Shown here piece after piece: positions 21,985-35,200 of a stretch of 64,000 nucleotides of DNA (position 1 is the stretch's first letter; each line of letters starts with the position of its first letter). Under the pieces are notes generated by a model. That model saw only the letters and a program-made list of their open reading frames with translations. It did no database searches and was not told where the DNA came from. The position numbers and the translations under genes are program-made. This DNA comes from Bedellia somnulentella (taxonomy: Eukaryota; Arthropoda; Insecta; Lepidoptera; Bedelliidae), in contig OY755171.1 of NCBI GenBank assembly GCA_963576735.1, positions 12,276,001 to 12,340,000 on the forward strand, written 5' to 3'.

Positions 21985-22232
21985 CATACATACATACATA
22001 TACTCACGGCTGTAAATCCCTAGAAGGGGTAGCCCGAGCTAAGGAACTAGAAACTCCTCAGCCACTTTTGGAAAGTTGAGTGGGGTAAAGATGGTAAAAT
22101 AAAGGTTATTGGTGATAGGTCTCCAACCGCATCGCCCAAAAATCTCTTAAAAGCCCCAATACCGTTAGTCACCTCTTACGTACACCCACCGGCAGAAATG
22201 GGGTAGTGCTATTCTAAGCTGACACTACACAG
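21985..22232 (+). repeat. Dispersed repeat family B, full-length copy
   Basis: (ACAT)n, CTCACGGCTGTAAATCCCTA, GGGGTAGCCCGAGCTAAGG, AAGATGGTAA, TCTCCAACCGCATCGCCCAA, CCCACCGGCAGAAATGGGGT and TTCTAAGCTGACACTACACA. Same layout as 7474-7715 and 36328-36565. Confidence 0.75.
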
Positions 22233-23203
22233 CAACTAGTAATTAATTAAATGAATATTATATAAATTGTTTTATGAAGACATTTCAATACATAAATAAA
22301 TTAGCTTGTATGATGTAAAATTATTTCCCTTATAATGGTTAATTTTTATTTACTGGCAATACTAATATCGATGACAGCGACGCCCTTACCGGTCAAGAAA
22401 TGATTGTGGATCATGATGACTCTAGTTTCAATATGTCTTTTTCTAGTTCGACTTTCATACTTAAAATGTAATTTCCTAATGATCGATGTTTTATAAATTA
22501 TTTTGAGTTAAATTAGTCGAAATATAATAATTAATGTCATCTCAAGTGACCAACCTACCTCTCAAAAGGGATTAATTTGAAAATAGCTTGTGATTAAAAT
22601 ATAAACCGGGTGTCGGTCGATCTTTGTATTTGCTTAGTTTATATGCGAATGTCTTAATGTGATTCGGATATATCAATCCAAGCACATACAAAATGGCATT
22701 ATAGTAAAATGATAAAAGTTTACTAGGTTTTATCGAATCGTTTACTTTTTACGCCGTAGTAAAGTAATGCTGTCCATATAGCATCAGGAGTAAAACAGAC
22801 ATTATTCTGACGATTATTCTGATTGAAAACGAAATTTCAATTGAAACTCGCAATCCACCTACCGCACTTCGATGTAGGTATCATATGGGTAGCTTACTTG
22901 GATGATCTAAATTCAGCATTAGTGTGGTACTAGTTCTAGCGTATTAATAACCTGTTAATAAATTTAACAGAGCGGAGCAGTTCAATTCAACACATCAATC
23001 CAAAACGTCAAACTGGACATGTTATTTTCAGGCTGTCATGTTTGTCATTCAATTCATACAACATACAATACTTCGAATAAAACATAAATAAAAGTTACTG
23101 AATTTTAAATTAATTATGACTTAATATTGAATCTTTTGGTATTGCTATGAAGTAAATAGTGTATTTTTAAATATCTCTCACAATATTTTTGTTAAATGTC
23201 ACT
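22233..23203. promoter_or_regulatory. SPT20 upstream region
   Basis: AT-rich sequence up to the SPT20 start codon. No TATA box at a sensible distance and no other gene. The transcription start is not identifiable by eye. Confidence 0.35.
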
Positions 23204-26200
23204 ATGGATGGCTTAATTCACGCGGCACTTGAAGCTGAGGTTTTACATTGAATAACTTGCATACAAGTTTCTATATTATTTATCACTAAGATTGTTGAAT
23301 TTGTGTTTCTATTTTCAGGGAATATTAAATCGTGCCAAAAATGTGAGTTCTGATTTGAGAAAATACCGTTCTGATGTGCAGGACCATAAAATGACTTGGT
23401 CAAGTGACAAGATGCATCTCTCAGAACCAGTGGATGACTCCAGAAGTAAATTCCATCGTAATGCTTCATCACTTGTGGTTTCCAAGCAAACAGAAAGATT
23501 TGATTTATTTCAAAAGCTTCATGAACTTTATAATGAATTAAGTAGAGATGAATCTCTACTATCTAAATATGTGAGTATGTCTTGATACCATGGTAATATA
23601 TTGTAGTCATAGGATTTGACTGTGGTCTACTTCAAAACACTTTTAAATACAATATAATATGATAGAACTTATACAGATTATTTATTATAATTAATATTCT
23701 ATCCCTTTCATTCTATTTTTCACAAAAACCATAATGTGTTAAAGATATGATTATTAAAATCTTTTTTCAAAGGTTCTATAGAAATAACAAAAATACTGTG
23801 TTTTAAATAATTTAAAATTATTCAATTACATGTTTGTTTTCTATTTAACTATTGCAGTTCAATATTTGTTGTTCAATGAATTAAATACAAATTGTTAGTT
23901 TAATGAATTAAATACACTGTCTTCCATTCACTGTAACCAAATTTTTATGAATTTAGTTGATTAAATTTGTTTCTTATAAATTTCCAGCAAGGCCTCAAGA
24001 CAACATCATATCTATTAGAAAAGTTACTAGTGACATACAACTTGAATACATTAATTATTAATTTGTACCCCGGTAATAAAGGGTATTCTCTTTCTCTTAA
24101 AATAAATGGAAGCACACAAAGTTTTCAACCACCTGATGTAAGTATTAATCAAAGTTGTAAATACCAAAACCCATAAAAATTTTTTTGGGAACATAATTAT
24201 AATGATAAAGACAATATATTTTTTTTTGGTTGCTTAGTTAGATTACTTTTCTGATTTCTATTTATGCTACTCGCTTTGGTTCATTGTAGGTGGGCCCTAG
24301 CCATCTAACTTTATCTAGCTCAATGGTGCCCTAATGTGTGTCTATGTACTTAACTGTTTTTTTTGTCTACTATTTGTTTACTATCTTCAAAGTCTGATAA
24401 GTATAGGATGCTCAGAGTCAGAAATATTTTACCAACTTGTTGAACCTTGTGCCAGCTCTGCTTGGAGGCCTATGTCTATTATATGACATTTTTATGTCTG
24501 TGTTTATTAAATAAACTGTGACAATGTTCTTAAGTTATTAAAACTGAGCTTTAAGAAATATGTAAATGCTTGCCATCAGTCTAAGTGGAAAGTAAATTCT
24601 TTCAAACATATTTCATGTGCTGTTTAGAGAAAGCCATCCAACCCAAAGAAGATATGTGCAAACTCAATGAATATTTGTGTTCATATAAATCTTGATAGAT
24701 GATAAATTCCAAATCTATATAGCTTAGCTTATATAAGCTTTAATTCAAATTAGGTGTAATAGTATAATTCCCTTTCATTGTTTTAGTAATTTATCTTCTC
24801 ACTTCTACTAACCAAATTTATATAATGTTACTGAGGAATACATAGTGTTGTGATCAAAATACTATCAGATTTTTCATATGATCCTAGCAGAAAATAAGTC
24901 TTCATGTGTAATCTGCTTACACAACTGCTTCCTAACTCAGCTTATAATATTTTCAGGTATCCTTGAGTCAAGATGAAACATTAATAGAAACTCCTCGATG
25001 GCCTTATGAAGAGGAAGAACTACTCAGTTATATAGATAATGAAGAGTTACCAGTGGTGCTGTTGGATCTGTTAGAAACAGAACATTCATGTTTGTTTTAC
25101 TCTGGTTGCATAATAGCGCAAATACGAGACTACAGACAAGCATATCCCAACTTCTTATGTGATACTCATCATGTTTTATTAAGGCCCACCAATCAAGTGA
25201 GTTTTCTAATTACTGTTTATTCATTCCTAGTACATGTTTACTTTCCCAGGATCCTCCAATCATGTATATTACAAGTGTTCTAATCATGGTCGACAATTTA
25301 ACTATAAAAAAAACTAATTGCAACTTGTCTTGCTTTCTACATAAGACAGTTTTAGTTTATTACTTGCACATGGCAAAAGTAAAACATTTCACTCGTTCTG
25401 TTCGCTGCTTTTTTAAAATTTAATTTTTTCTACCAAAATGTGTCAGGAATATTTATTTATTTATTTATTAAGGAGAAAAAACAGAAATAGCAAAAAGAAT
25501 ATAGAATAACAACATATAGAACATAAGTAAATAAATTTAATATCTGAGTTATAATATTATCCTGAGTAATCCATTATAAATATTTATCCCAAACTGACAG
25601 TGGAGCTAGCAATGACAGAAAAAAGACAGAAAGACAAATATTTATTTGTTGCACACAAATAGAAACTCAACTTCTGAAGGCATCATAGTATAATCTCTCA
25701 GAGAGCTCATCAACTGTTAATTAATATGTAGATGCAGAGCTATGAAGAATTTAAAACAAAACTTCAGAGGTTTAGCAATTGCTTAGAATCTATTGTGGTC
25801 TGTCCCAGCGGGAATCTAAGGATTTGAGTATATGTATTTATAAAGAAAAATATTTAAAAAGAAAGTTAATTTCATTACTGATAGTATTTTAAATTTATAA
25901 AATATATCATGGTAATGTAGAGTTATGTAGCTGCTCAAATTTAAGGAAAGTCAAGAATCTGAATGGATATTAATTCAAATGTAAAAAAAAACCAATCAGT
26001 TGCTTTATTTATATGTTCAACAATACCTCCCACCGTTCTTTCCCACTGATTTAAAAACCTTTTAAGCGACCTTTCATTAATGTTTGATTATATTCTATTT
26101 ATGAGGCAACATTTTCCCCTATAAAACCAAAACAAATTATAAAGCTACAAATACATACAAATGTACTTGTAAAAGTGAGCAGGGGTTGGCAGTCTTAATT

Positions 26201-29200
26201 TTAACAGTTTTTTGTTGTGATTATACATTCTTTTAATAGAGCAACACTTGCCTCAAATAATAAATCACCGCAAATCCATTACAGAATATAATACCAGACG
26301 CTATGTGCCAGAGCTCAAGTGAAAAGCAAGTAGAGGTTAAAGCAGTCTTGATTATAGCTTTTATTCTATTAACCAAACAACATTTGCCCCTCATCACCCA
26401 TACCAATTAATAAATTACCAAAACCATATTACAGAGTATAATAACAGGTAAAGAGCAAGCAGGGGGTCGAGGCAGCCTTAGTTTTAACTGTCCTTTTCAA
26501 TAAAGATACCAAATTTTGCCTCTTATCATCCAGAACAAATAATAAACCCCCAAAAATGAATTACAGAGTATAATAACAGATGCTATGTGCCTGGGTATAA
26601 GCTATTTTCTATTACTTTCATTGCTTACATTTTTAACAAAGCATCTTTTGCCCCTCACCCAAACTAAATAATAATCAACTAAATCATATTGCAGAATATA
26701 ACAACAGACGCTATGTGCCTGGGCTCGAATGAAGAGCAAGCAGGGGCTAAAGCAGCCTATGTTTTAGCTGTTTGTTTCATTAGTTTCTAATAACGAAACA
26801 ACATAAACTCCCCTTCACCCAAACAAAATAATTAATCACCAAAGACAAATAATAGTTTATAATAACAAACGCTATGTGCCTGGGCTCAAGGGAAGAGCGA
26901 GCAGGGTTTAACAGTTTTTAATAGTAATGTTTTACTAACAAAGAAAAATTTGCCCCATAAAGCCCACACCAAATAATAAACCCGGAAATTATTAAAGTAT
27001 TACACAGTATAATAGCAGGTGCTATGCGCCTACGCTCGACTAAAGAGCCAAGGGTCTAGGCAGTCTTAGTTTGAGCTGTTTTTTTATATTAGTTTTTAAT
27101 AAATAAAATATAATAATCCACCAAAAACACATTACAGAGTATAATAACAGACGCTATGTGCCTGGGCTCGAGTGAAGAGAGAGCAGGGGTCGAAGCAGCC
27201 CTAGTTTTAGCGACTGCACCACCCCTATGTCTCGACCCGCGGCCCGCAGTTGGACTGCTGGCAGCTCGACTGCACTCGGCGCCGCGACTGCTCAACACAC
27301 CCAGGATTCGACGGCAAGCTAGGCGGTTTACACAGGTTAATAACAGCTGGTGTTTTTTGGTATAGTTTCGAATTTTGTGCAAATCATATGGGTAGAATTA
27401 TTTTTCTTCAATTTGTTAGTTGGCCAACAAGTTATTAACTGTAACGACAGGATTAAAAGTATATGAGTAAAGATTCGTAAGTAATCATATATATTTGAAA
27501 TCTAACACATAATTTTCTTTGAAAACAATTAAAACAAGTTCTCACATTTAATGCCCTATTTTATGTACAATTTTATCATCTTATCGTAACTTAGGTAATA
27601 GTAAAATCAATGTGAAAGAGATTTTTTTTATCATATCTTAAGCTAAGACTTTTAAAGAACCCTCATCCAAATCAAACTCTGACAAATTCTCTTTGTTTAT
27701 TATCGTAATAAATCCACAATAAAATTTATAATATGATAAAGTGTTAATGATTCTATATGTTATATTTATTGTAATAAAAATTAATGTTCTAGGTGGCAGT
27801 AAACCGCAAAAGGAAACTAGACCAATTTACACACTATCACGGCTTAGAATTGTTGGATCTAATTCACCGGCAAAGAGCGAAGAATAGCAGACAATCTATA
27901 CCTCATACAAGGCTCACATCCAAATATCCTAAGAAACCACCTGACGTAAGTAGATTGATTGATTTATTGTGGTACATTCTATATTGCAAGGTATAAAACA
28001 AGCACCTTTTGTGCACTTACAAAATTCTGAATCCCTTCATCTTATTCTCACGGGCAACTCATTAAAATAGCAAGCGTGATATCACCAGTAATTTCAATGA
28101 ATAAATTGATAATAGCCTTATGAAAGCACAAATAAACCATTAAAAGCATAACCCGAACCTATTAAAATGTATTGTATTGAATGAAATTTAAAACCTAATC
28201 TGTACTTTTTTCTGTCAACAGGTATTCAAACCAATAGAACCTCCAAAAATGGAATCCCCACCTTTAGCTTTACCTTCAGAAATTAACGCGCCCCTAAGAT
28301 TAGCCAGATCATATGACAGACCAAAACCGTCGCCAGACTGTCAACCCCAACTTGTAGAAGAATATATTTTAGAAACAGAAAAAACAACTCTACAACCTAA
28401 TGCTGGTTTCTTCCACATAAAATTATCAATATTGCAAAGGCCTTCTGATCAAGAATTTTTAGGGGAATTGTATGTTGATAGGGACCATGTTGAAGGAGAA
28501 CGGAATGGTGCTGCATGTAGATTTACTTTAGGTAAGATGATCACATATTGTACAGACTTTAATATAAAATCAGTTATTCAGAGTTTTCATCAGGTAAAAT
28601 ATTGTTGTATAAGTGCAAAACAATACTTCATGGAAATTCAAAAGTTGTGAGGCATAAATAGTCTTGCAAATATAAATTAATTTTTATTTAAGACAAACAT
28701 TTTTGTCGTTGCATTTCTTTGCAAACACTTTCGACTCAACTTAAATTGAATATTTGACATCTATTTATTGATGATATTTAAAAAAAATAACGTTTTAGTA
28801 TGAAGCTTCTAACATAATACCATTAAGTACTAATAATATTTTTCTTATATATAGGTTCGAGAATACAAGCTAATAAATACATACAACAATTTACGGAGAT
28901 TTTCACGGAGGAAGGGAGAAAGTCAGTTAGAATAAAGCACGTTGTTCCGGGGCAGTTACCGCGAGTATCTTTCACAGGAGGGAAAAGAGAATTCGTAAGT
29001 ATATTAATGGTTTTAATACACTTTGATGACCAATAATGTGAAATTTGGAATGTTAGTTGAAAAAGAGAAAGCTCCTATATCCTGAGGCTACATCCAATGA
29101 ATTATGTGACCTTATTTTAGTTTGGTGATGCCATTGCAGTGTTGATTTTCAGGCAGGCTCGTTGGCAGGCACTTGCATTTTCTATTAAATAAAACTATCT

Positions 29201-32200
29201 TATGCTTCAGAACGGACATCCCTTTATTATGGCTCTTTTGCGCTAATAGGTTGTGTAGATTGTCACTGAGGAACTCATAAATTCGTGTACGTACCGCAGT
29301 TTTGACATCGCAACTTTTCTTTGAAGTCTACTAATCCTTTTCAAGACAACTTAGTAGACTATGATCTAATTACCTTATCCTTGTTTCAAGATAGTCTAAA
29401 AAATATATAAATAAGTTAACTGTGTATATGAATAGGATTAACCATTTTTTAATTATGAACTTTTACAGCCATGAGTATGTGTATTCTTAAATATTTCTAA
29501 ATTTATATCTGTATTTATGAGTTTGTTTAGACCTTTAAACTAATCTAAATTTTATTTCTAGCAACAAGGGCAGCAGCAAATCATTTTACAGCAAAGAGCA
29601 GCTGTTTCCAGCACATCCACTGTCCAAACACACACGACACCTGTATCCATTGTGTAAGTATTAATTAAAAATAGCACTAAGATTCATAGGGTTTTGAGCA
29701 CTGATCTTATAGCACTTTCGGGCAAGGCTGGGGCGGACAAGACATCTGTGTAGAATTTATGTAATGTAATTTTGTTTCAGTACTTCTGCAATCGTAGCGA
29801 CGCCAACCCACACAAATACGAGAACACTGCCAATACTGGTTAGTATATTTTTCATCATAAATACGAGTTTGTTACTCAAACTCAAACTTACTATCAATTT
29901 GTCAATAACTTAAACCTGAATTTTCCCTTTATACGGTTAAAATATCCAGTATTATTAAATATGTAATGGAGCATTATGTTTCGTTTATAAAAAGTTCATG
30001 TACTTTTCAGTTAGTTTTATATGTTTTATCTGAAACCAAAACTTGTTTGGTTTCGTTAAATAGAATAAAATTCGTTTTAATCATTATAATTTTTTAAATA
30101 TGATACTCTAGCGGCCTCTATTCCGCTTAGATAGTGACAGCTGTCGCGCACAACTCTAACTACTCAGGTTATCATCGATTTCTGCTTTTTATTCGGGACC
30201 ACGAAATTATATTCTAGATAGATCCTTAATCTCTGACCTCGTTTCTTATGCCACGCTGATAACAATGTTAACACAATCCAAAAGAGGCTGAGTTATTTCT
30301 TAGTATTTCTTTCTGGCGTCCATTTTGTGATTTATAGCCATGATTGTATGTATGTATGACATTAGAGTATATGTATGCGGACGACTAGTGTTCTAATCCC
30401 TGGTCGGACCTACACCACTTTGTCTTTTCCAAAGACATTTAGTGGTTACTACTAAATAAAGAATAAATAATCCCCACATGAGGTTTTCATGAACAAAAAT
30501 CATTCAAATTATTTGGTGGTTAATTAATCATGGTTGCTAACGGTGAGAGAAAACATCGTGAGGAAACCCACATGGCTAAGTTGTACTTCCTCATGTGGCA
30601 GTGTATTCGTACAAAACGGCGATAGGCCTGCCCCCTATCACGTGAGTACACTGTCCAAGCAAATCGTGGGTACTCTGAACACCAGGTGACAATGTGTTAA
30701 TACCTCAGTCAACCCCTTCGGGGATATTCAGCGTGAAGGTTTGAGTCTTTGAGTATATGTAGAATGCCAATAATGTTTGTTACAGCAAGCGCAATTACAA
30801 TGTGCGACTGCGCCTCCCACGGTGGGTGGAACGACGCCTCCTATTACGGTGTTAGATAAACCACTGCCTTCGCCTAACACCCCTAGACTATCCCCGCAGG
30901 TAAATATTATTTATTTATACTATTTGATTTAGTTTCTACTTTGTTATTTACAACTTATGCACAACACAACTACGAATAATAAAATAGGAATTCCCGTCCG
31001 TCATGCCGATAGACGTCGGTTTTAACCCCGAGTCGGGCCTACACCTATGTGTCTTTTATAAAATCAAATGTGTGGTGCCTTTTTATGGTGAAAGTATTGT
31101 GACAGTGTATTCGAACAAAACGGCGATAGGCCTGCCCCCTATCACGTGAGTAAACTGTCGTGAACCAAAACGTGGGTACTCTGAACACGTGATGTTGAGA
31201 AGTATTAGTACCTCTGCCAACCCCTTCGGTTATATACGGCGTGAACTTTTGAGAGTTTAGGAGAATGTGCTTTGTTGGAAAATTATAATCTCAGAAAGAA
31301 CTTATTATAAAAACCATATATTAAATTTCAACAAACTTTATTTTTTGTTTTCCTTTGAGATAATAGCATTGTGAAGGCAAGGTGGCTCGGTTTCTTGACC
31401 AGTTTTTATTATTACTGTTTATGTACAGTTTTTATTTATGAGAAGTTTTTAACTCTGAAGGTCTGGTTACCATTTTAGGGATTTATGGCCGTGAGTTCAA
31501 AATCCAATTATTGTCTGCAGCTCTCTACATTTTCATGAGTTTCTTATTTAGTTTATGTAATATTACTCTTCATATTATGATCATATTAAAATTAGTATTA
31601 TCCAATTTACAAATTATCATATAACCTATTTTCAGGTACACGACATCCACGTAACCCAACCGTCAACAAACCAGCTGTTAGCTCAGCAATTGACGAATCC
31701 ACCGCAGCCGCTCAATCCTCAGAAGATGCAGTCAGCCATCATTCATATACAACACCCACTAATGTCTACCGCTGCCACACTACAAGTATGTTTAGATATA
31801 GTTATCTATAAAATACCAGACAAGTGTGAGTCCTCACTATTATCTACAAAACCGCAAGAAAACATCCTGTACATATTTTTTAAATGTAATTGTTTGTACT
31901 TGTATTACACAGAAATACACAGCGAACTATTAAACTATAGAAATGTAACTTCGGTACCAAACAACGCTAGAAAACGGCTCAGCGATCACACACACATACC
32001 AGACACATCACGATACAAGATCACGCACACATACAGCTATCTGCCGCCTGTCCAGCCCGCTGATTGGTTGGCCATTTTTATTACTGCCCCACTATGTCAT
32101 TTGACTTTCGTTTGGTACCATAGAGTAACAATATTTGGTACGATTACTGGATGGTTTCATGCATGATGCAACATGTTTAAATTGTGGCCCGTATTAAAGT

Positions 32201-35200
32201 GTGAATTACTTTGTATGAAAGAAAACTAAAGAATTACTGTTAATTTTTATTTATAAAAGGAATATAATATTTAATAAAAATATATATTTACATCTAGGTC
32301 TATTTCCTGCAGTGGATATGAACAAAACTAAACAATAATTACATAGTATAAAACAAAGTTGTGTGTCTTTTTGTGAGCTTACTGCTCCTAAAATACGTAA
32401 CGATTTTTTTTACAATTGTCAAGACATTTAACCACATTCCCGTGAAGATGCGGTCTAAGACGGAGCATGTCTGTCTAGAAGTAGTCTATTCACTCTGGCC
32501 TTAAAGACGTCCAGATTAATAGTAGTCGGGAAACACGTCTGCTGGCAAGGAATTCCATTCTACCGCCCGTTGACGCTGTAAGGATGGAGTGATCGGCCTC
32601 GCCTGGTTTCCCGGTGGTGGAAGGGGGCTGGTGGAATTGAATTATGTAATTCACCCGCACACTCTCCGAAATGTAACCTGTAGAAGACTGACAGACGGCG
32701 ACTCTTCGGCTCTGCAGCTTAGCTTTTGAATTTGAATTAAATATCTCGTCAGCTCCACTAAACCGTCAGGAATCTTATAATATGTAAAAGTTTATGCCTT
32801 TATGTTCCCCGAAATATTGTCAGTTTATTTAGTTTTTGTCTTGAAGATTGGATCAAAGACTCTTTTTTAGCAATGTAGTGTATGCGTACTGTTAAAAATT
32901 GATCAATGGCAGTTTTAATGAAACAAGTGCTGTGGCTGGTCATGTTTTCTGGATGTTTCTGGATGATATATCGGAGTAATTTAAAACGTGAACAAAACGC
33001 TTGCTTGCTAAAACAGATAGGTAAAATAAGTTGGTTCGAAAAATGTTGCATAAACCATCCATGTTTGGCAGAGATGCCAATCCGCCATCATCACTGTCAA
33101 TCAGCTGTCAATCACTGTTTGTTTACATGCGCTACAACAAGATATTTTGTAAATACGAAAATAAAATACTTACGCGTGAAAATGGACATCATGTGATTTA
33201 TTGTGGATACGATTGCTGCTCCGACACCATTTCACTTGACAAATAGTCATTTCGGCTCCAAAAATCACCAATAAATTGTGTTTTAGTGTTGACGTTTCGA
33301 CGTCAAGCTTATGCAAAGTGACGCTGAGTACTAAATGCCGAAAATATACTTCGAGTAAGCCCCGCCCACAAGAGCACTTCGGGAAAAGGTACACAAAATT
33401 TAGCGAGTTACATTTCTATAGTTTAATAGTTCGCTGGAAATACATCATCTGTGAAAGTTTTAAATTTCTAACTATAATGTTAATGTATGCATATGCATTG
33501 TAGCAGCTGAATAAGAACAGAAGCGAAATACTTTTTCATCAACTAACTTGTCATGGTAATATTTCAGGTCCAAAACATACAGTACACAAATGCGAGCACA
33601 TCACAAGTGAAGCCAGTCAGTACTAAACCGCGGACAACGAATCCAGCTATCAGCGCCCTCGTTACTAGTCTTATGAATTCTGCGCAACAGTTCCAGCAAG
33701 GTAATTGGTGTATATATTTTTATTTATACGTGTTGGTCGCATTTGTATCAATTTAAGACTATTGCCCTATTTTTATTATGATATTATTACTTTGATTAAG
33801 AATCGCAGTAATTATTGTAAGCGTATTATTTCCCCACCTGTTTACTAAATGTCCGTTTTTTTTAAATGGCTAATTTTAAAATGTAGCATCCATGAGTATG
33901 TAATGCATGCTGCTTAAGCTTTAGTTCAAAAAAAATCTATCTAGTGTCTAAACATCAAGACGATAATTTCGTCTGCATCTCTTCTAACTTCTTTTAACAT
34001 TTATTAGTGCCGTGTTCACACGATCTGAAGATTTGGATTTTGCGAAATGTCTCAATGGTGATATGCGACGAAATCGACGATACTTACTTAGTTATCTTTG
34101 CTTTTATTGATTTAAAATTTCTTAATTTAATGAAGTGTTATATTTTACAAAAACATTAATTACCCCTGCCAACCCTTCGGATCCCCAAACGAATATACAG
34201 CTTGAGCGTTTGACTCTTGAGTATTATCTGAAATCTTTCTTATCTTAAACAGCAGCGAATCAAAACGCGGGCAAATCAACCGCCAACTCAAGCAGCAACT
34301 CCACAATAGTGAATCTACTGAAAGGTTCCCCCGCCCCCCCTGCCGCCGCTGCCGCCGACGACTCGCTCGCGCATGCGCACAAGATGCTCGGCCGCACTGT
34401 CTCGCTGTCCGGCGCGAGGTTGCTACACGCCGTGTCTTCGCCTTCCGCTACGATACCTACGTATACGCATCAGGTAACCTATGCATAGTACATAGTGCAT
34501 AGTAACTATGTTTAGATCTATGAACCAAAGAGAAGAAAGAATTTCAGAAATTTCTTAGCGGATTTTGGAAGTTGAGAGGGTGAAACGTTTTTGAATAAAT
34601 ATAAAAAAAGTCGTAAGTCGTCTAGTAAAAAATATTGTTGTACGTAAACCTACGCCATCTTTGAAGTTTCGTTTAATTACTTAATTAAATATAGAGTAAT
34701 TTATTTGTCACGGAATACATCACAATGATTCAAAATTAATACAAGTTATATATAGAGATAATAAAAAAGCAAATGAACTTAGCTACGTTCCCAACATTAT
34801 CCCTAGGACACTGCTGGGTAGTATGTTTTCTGGTACTGCCTATTACTTACATAGTAAGTCCGACATCATCATTTTTATATACAAGTATATTACTTTTTTT
34901 ATATACTCAGATAATACTAACTAACCCAATAAATACCTTTTCCAGCAAGCAATGTCCTACCGGTGCGAGAGTAACGAAGCGACCAATGTATCAAGTAGTG
35001 AGAGCGCGTTGTTAGAAAGGCTGATATCTCCGGGGGGAGGGGACGCACCCCCCGCCACCCCCGCCGCACCGCAACAACCCACTATGTGCCATGTACAGAT
35101 AACTATTTCGTAGTATAAAAATATTAATATTACTAATAAATAAAGAATAAATAAAGGAAAGAAAAAAATCGTCACAGGCGGGATTCGAACCCGCGACCTC

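Larger units (their letters stand above)
23204..28994 (+). other. Spt20: SPT20 conserved N-terminal domain, exons 1-8
   Basis: Exon 1 gives MDGLIHAALEAE, matching the human MQQALELALDRAE start. Exons 2-5 hold the core Spt20 domain. Exons 6-8 match the human region after LLDF (LELLDLIHRQRAK here), then QLVEEYILETEKTTLQ and LSILQRPSDQEFLGELYVDR. Exon 8 ends with PGQLPRVSFTGGKREF before the low-complexity tail begins. Confidence 0.9.

Noticed and set aside
27089..27382. Minus-strand open frame over SPT20 exon 5
   Set aside because: It is the antisense shadow of the GC-rich exon that encodes the conserved LATAPPLCLDP segment.
31690..32166. 158-residue open frame as a separate gene
   Set aside because: It is SPT20 exon 12 read on into the following intron past a good GTATGT donor.
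32906..33196. Plus-strand open frame of 96 residues
   Set aside because: It is opposite a minus-strand THAP/P-like remnant that has recognisable motifs. The plus frame has none.
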